Part shown: piece after piece, positions 4,573 through 7,389 of the stretch
How the letters are laid out: each line of letters starts with the position of its first letter
Position numbering within the stretch: the first letter of the stretch is position 1
Source: Deferribacteres bacterium
GTDB taxonomy: Bacteria > Nitrospirota > Thermodesulfovibrionia > UBA6902
Length of the DNA stretch: 7,389 nucleotides
Reading direction: 5' to 3'
Assembly (NCBI GenBank): GCA_013152795.1
Contig: JAADFS010000062.1
Location: 1 to 7,389 of the forward strand
The notes under the pieces: model-generated
The model's input: only the letters and a program-made list of their open reading frames with translations
What the model was told of the DNA's origin: nothing
The model's database searches: none
Program-made: the position numbers and the translations under genes

Positions 4573-6405
4573 TTAATCTTCAACCATTACAAGGACGAGG
4601 TTGCATTCAAATGCATCGCCGCCTATGCTCTTGATCGCCTGCTCGTAGGCCTTGCGGATCTTCTTGGTATTTACGTTGAGCAGCAGGCCGATGTTTACGC
4701 ACGTCCTGTAAAGCGAGATTGACTCCATATTGATTACCTTGATGGAGTCCATCCTGTCCTTATACTTCTCATAGAGATCGGACAACTGCTGCATGCCCTG
4801 ATGGTGCTTGGTTTTCAGGCGTTCGACGAGCGGGGTGATGGAAAGGGCGTTCTTGTTGACCCTGAACTCTTCTTTCTTAACGATCAGATTCCTGTCGAGC
4901 TTGGTGAGGAATGTTGAGAAAAAGCGGGACTCGTTCTTCTCAAGGGCCGTGGTATTGAGGATGATTTTCTTTGACTTGCCCTGTCTCTGCTGAAAGAACT
5001 CCCTCAGCCTGTCCGTCCTTCTGTCGAATTCGTCGGTTATCAGGTCTTTCAGTTGATCGACATAATGCCGCGCCCCCGCCATGGCCTTCTTTGCAGACCT
5101 CTTGGCATACAGGCCGACAACGGCGTAGTAGAAATCAAACCTCCACAGGTTGCGTAGAATGGCCGGCCAGGAGTAAAACTTGGCCATGGCCCTCAGTGTC
5201 TCGACATGCAGCTCAAAGGCCGTCATCAGTTTCGGCTCAAATACCGCATGGTGGGCGTCGTACTTGCTCCAGTCCGTATGAATGAGGCGTCCGGAATTTT
5301 TCAGGTCTTCAAATACCGGTGTTCCGGGCAGCGGAGTCAGCATCATGAACTGGATTGAATCTATGTCCAGTCTCTTTGCAAACTTCTCGGTGTTTCTGAT
5401 CGTGTCGATGTCATCCGTGTCAGAGCCCAGGACGAACATTCCGTGTATGTTTATTGAATGGCTTTTCACCGCCCTTATGGAATTTTCAATATCTTCAAGC
5501 CCCTGGCTCTTGTTGTAGAGGGACAGGGTCTTGGGGTTGATGGATTCAAAGCCTATAAAGACGGCAAAACATCCCGATTTCTCCATAAGTTCAAGCAGCT
5601 CGGGATCATTGGCTACATCGGTGCGCACCTGTGCGCTCCACTCGATCTTTATATTGTTGTCTATGAGGGCCCTCAGTAATGTCTTGGTCCTTTTCTTGTT
5701 TGCGGCAAAATTATCATCTATGAAGAACACGTGGCGCTTCTGCGGCGCCGCAGCCCTGATCTCATCCAGTATGCGGTCGATTGACTTGAACCGGTATTGC
5801 CTGCCGAACATGGGGATCACCGAGCAGAACCTGCACGCAAAGGGGCAGCCCCTTGATGTGGCGATAGGCACGACCTTGGCCTTTTCCTCCCATTTGTAAA
5901 CAAGGCTGAAATCGGGAACCGGCGAGGCATCGAGGTCTTTGAGGAGATCCCTGCCCGGATTGTGAACCGTCTCCTGCCTGCTGTTTTTAAAGGACAGTCC
6001 CTTTATCGTCTCAAGCTGCCTGCCTGTCTCGAAATGCTCGATAAGCTCGATCAGCGTCTCTTCGCCTTCGCCTCGTATGACAAAGTCTGCGTGCTCGAGG
6101 CTTTCGTCAGGCAGGAATGTGGAGTGCGGCCCGCCGATGGCGACCGGGATCCCGGCCTTTCTGTACCTGTCTGCTATCTGGAATGCACGTGTTGCAGTGG
6201 ATGTAATGGATGAAATGCAGATAAGATCGGCGTCCTCCAGCATGTTCCATGCAGGGGGCGCGATATCCTCGATAAATACCTTTACGTTATAGCCCTTCTT
6301 TTTCAGTATGGTGCCCAAAAGGACTGAGCCCAGCCGCGGCAGGGCCGTTCTGCTGAAGATATGAGAGCCTGGTGATTTTGCTTCTATAAAGTAGATGTTT
6401 TTCAT
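4573..6405 (-). CDS. B12-binding-domain radical SAM protein with a novel-looking C-terminal extension
   Basis: This 610-residue protein starts at an ATG preceded by AAGGAAG. Residues about 1-150 form a cobalamin-binding-type Rossmann domain (ALPRLGSVLLGTILKKKGYNVKVF; GGPHSTFLPDESLEHADFVIRGEGEETL). The His of the classical DxHxxG motif is absent, as is common in this group. The radical SAM core (about 175-400) carries RGCPFACRFC with Cys187, Cys191 and Cys194, the ligands of the 4Fe-4S cluster that cleaves S-adenosylmethionine. FFIDDNFAANKKRT (from 227), IGFESINP (from 284), GMFVLG (from 322) and LTPLPGTPVFEDL (from 356) follow as in other B12-dependent enzymes. The class includes methyltransferases and ring-forming enzymes. 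The substrate cannot be read here. Residues about 440-610 form a basic, mostly helical tail (KKAMAGARHYVDQLKD…) of no family I recognise. The protein has no signal peptide and is probably cytosolic. The neighbours give no pathway. Confidence 0.92.
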   Translation of the reverse strand: MKNIYFIEAKSPGSHIFSRTALPRLGSVLLGTILKKKGYNVKVFIEDIAPPAWNMLEDADLICISSITSTATRAFQIADRYRKAGIPVAIGGPHSTFLPDESLEHADFVIRGEGEETLIELIEHFETGRQLETIKGLSFKNSRQETVHNPGRDLLKDLDASPVPDFSLVYKWEEKAKVVPIATSRGCPFACRFCSVIPMFGRQYRFKSIDRILDEIRAAAPQKRHVFFIDDNFAANKKRTKTLLRALIDNNIKIEWSAQVRTDVANDPELLELMEKSGCFAVFIGFESINPKTLSLYNKSQGLEDIENSIRAVKSHSINIHGMFVLGSDTDDIDTIRNTEKFAKRLDIDSIQFMMLTPLPGTPVFEDLKNSGRLIHTDWSKYDAHHAVFEPKLMTAFELHVETLRAMAKFYSWPAILRNLWRFDFYYAVVGLYAKRSAKKAMAGARHYVDQLKDLITDEFDRRTDRLREFFQQRQGKSKKIILNTTALEKNESRFFSTFLTKLDRNLIVKKEEFRVNKNALSITPLVERLKTKHHQGMQQLSDLYEKYKDRMDSIKVINMESISLYRTCVNIGLLLNVNTKKIRKAYEQAIKSIGGDAFECNLVLVMVED

Positions 6406-6410
6406 GAATA

Positions 6411-6417
6411 CTTCCTT
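6411..6417 (-). promoter_or_regulatory. Shine-Dalgarno site for the radical SAM gene
   Basis: On the minus strand AAGGAAG lies 5 bases before the ATG at 6405. It supports the chosen start, which also matches the expected N-terminus of the B12-binding domain. Confidence 0.6.
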
Positions 6418-6428
6418 CTTCTGTTAAA

Positions 6429-6456
6429 ATTATATATTTCATAATATATGTATGAA
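6429..6456 (-). promoter_or_regulatory. Candidate promoter of the radical SAM gene in an AT-rich tract
   Basis: On the minus strand TTCATA (6451-6456) and TATAAT (6429-6434) are separated by 16 bases, which would start RNA about 17 bases before the ATG. An alternative -35, TTGTAA (6462-6467), pairs with weaker -10 sequences. A 6-bp inverted repeat, TTCATA/TATGAA (6438-6443 and 6451-6456), overlaps the spacer and could be an operator. AT-rich DNA produces such matches easily. Confidence 0.35.
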
Positions 6457-6553
6457 GTATATTACAAAACATATTTTTAAACAAGGGGGGAAACCCTTAC
6501 ACTGCATGAATTTATCCCTGAACCTCAAACTCCGGACGTTGAACCAGGCAAAG

Positions 6554-6584
6554 AAGGGGAGAAGGACGGTCTCCTTCTCCCCTT
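6554..6584 (-). terminator. Strong hairpin terminator after groEL
   Basis: AAGGGGAGAAGGA (6554-6566) pairs perfectly with TCCTTCTCCCCTT (6572-6584) over 13 bp with a 5-base loop. It begins 33 bases after the groEL stop codon. The following minus-strand sequence (CTTTGCC) has only a short T run, so this may be a termination or mRNA-stabilising structure. It separates groEL from the radical SAM gene. Confidence 0.65.
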
Positions 6585-6616
6585 CCGGTATGGCTGTATG
6601 TTGCGGGAGCTTGCTC

Positions 6617-7389
6617 TTAGTACATACCTCCCATGCCTCCGCCCATACCGCCCATGCCGCCGGGCATCTCCGGAGATTTTGACTCTTCCGGGATATCGGT
6701 GATCATGACGCTGGTTGTCAGCATGAGGGCTGCGACTGAAGAGGCATTCTGGAGGGCGCACCTTGTAACCTTTGTAGGATCGATTATTCCCGCCTCCAGC
6801 ATGTCCACGTAATCCTCTGCATTGGCATCGAAACCAAAGCTCGTTTTCTCGTTCTTTTTTACATTCTCCACAATAACGGAGCTTTCAAGGCCTGCGTTGG
6901 TTATGATCTGCCTGATCGGCTCCTCAAGCGCCCTCTTCACAATCTCCACACCGATCTGCTGGTCCTCGTCATCGAGTTTCAGCTTGTCCAGTGCCGGCGC
7001 GGTTCTCAAGAGGGCGACTCCGCCTCCGGGCACAATGCCTTCCTCAACAGCGGCCCTTGTGGCGTGCAGCGCATCTTCCACGCGTGCCTTCTTCTCTTTC
7101 ATTTCCACTTCGGTTGCAGCACCGACATTGATAACAGCGACTCCGCCGACGATCTTTGCGAGACGTTCCTGCAGTTTCTCTCTGTCGTAGTCGGATGTCG
7201 TCTCTTCAATCTGTGTCTTTATCTGCTTTACGCGTCCCTTGATCTTCTCAGGATCGCCTGCGCCTTCGACGATTGTGGTATTTTCCTTGTCAACCGTGAT
7301 CTTCTTCGCCTTTCCGAGGTCATCGATGGTGATGTTTTCGAGTTTTATCCCGAGGTCTTCGGATATCATTGTGCCGCCGGTGAGTATGG
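6617..7389 (-). CDS. groEL: Chaperonin GroEL, C-terminal part (5' end beyond the window)
   Basis: The visible 256 residues are the C-terminal half of the 60-kDa class I chaperonin, which folds proteins in the cytosol as a double ring with GroES and ATP. The reading frame is open to the window edge: ILTGGT precedes the internal Met at 7369, as expected in GroEL (LTGG.. ISE), so that Met is not the start. Visible hallmarks are TSDYDREKLQERLAKI and GGVAVINVGAATEVEMKEKKARVEDALHATRAAVEEGIVPGGG. The Asp of VEDALHAT corresponds to the catalytic Asp398 of E. coli GroEL. GIIDPTKVTR contacts the nucleotide in the family. The tail is Gly-Gly-Met-rich (GGMGGMGGGMGGMY). The equatorial domain is intact in what is seen. 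groES, usually upstream, would be outside the window. A hairpin at 6554-6584 follows the stop codon. Confidence 0.97.
   Translation of the reverse strand, partial: ILTGGTMISEDLGIKLENITIDDLGKAKKITVDKENTTIVEGAGDPEKIKGRVKQIKTQIEETTSDYDREKLQERLAKIVGGVAVINVGAATEVEMKEKKARVEDALHATRAAVEEGIVPGGGVALLRTAPALDKLKLDDEDQQIGVEIVKRALEEPIRQIITNAGLESSVIVENVKKNEKTSFGFDANAEDYVDMLEAGIIDPTKVTRCALQNASSVAALMLTTSVMITDIPEESKSPEMPGGMGGMGGGMGGMY

Noticed and set aside
4971..6292. Several plus-strand open frames of 61-122 codons opposite the radical SAM gene
   Set aside because: They are antisense shadows of a clearly conserved protein, with no ribosome binding sites and low-complexity translations.
7367..7369. ATG at 7369 as the groEL start
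   Set aside because: The frame continues upstream with ILTGGT, which is conserved internal GroEL sequence, so the gene is cut by the window edge.

Overview
The window looks like a piece of a chromosome from an environmental Gram-negative bacterium. It has an outer-membrane-type lipoprotein signal, a class I GroEL with the GGM tail, a bacterial PolX with a PHP domain, and a large B12-binding-type radical SAM protein. This mix suits deep-branching anaerobes such as Nitrospirota (Thermodesulfovibrio-like) or Desulfobacterota-type lineages. The taxonomic guess is an inference from protein flavour only. No rRNA, tRNA, CRISPR array or transposase gene is visible.

Layout. Positions 1-412 hold no convincing gene: fragments of a repeat family lie at 1-76 and about 98-122, followed by an AT-rich leader. 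A lipoprotein gene of unknown function (413-1198, +) follows. Next come a decayed copy of the repeat element (about 1214-1396), polX (1451-3178, +), and a well-preserved 222-bp copy of the element (3232-3453) with about 60-bp imperfect terminal inverted repeats. A PD-(D/E)XK-type nuclease-like gene (3467-4315, +) starts 13 bases beyond that copy. A 54-residue four-cysteine protein (4384-4548, +) ends the plus-strand set. It converges on a radical SAM gene (4573-6405, -). Upstream of that, on the same strand, lies the 3' part of groEL (6617-7389, -), which runs off the window and is closed by a strong hairpin at 6554-6584.

How the parts relate. PolX (gap-filling or end-processing DNA synthesis plus a PHP phosphoesterase) and the nuclease-like protein are co-directional and could both act in DNA repair, but a 288-bp gap filled by the repeat element separates them, so an operon is not shown. 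The nuclease-like gene and the small cysteine protein are 68 bp apart and may be co-transcribed. The radical SAM gene appears to have its own AT-rich promoter region below the groEL terminator.

The most distinctive feature is the repeat family. It is MITE-like, with no coding capacity, a 38-bp block identical between positions 1 and 3385, an internal hairpin (GGCAGG-4 nt-CCTGCC) in each well-preserved arm, and copies on both sides of polX. The element ends also form the upstream regions of polX and of the nuclease-like gene.
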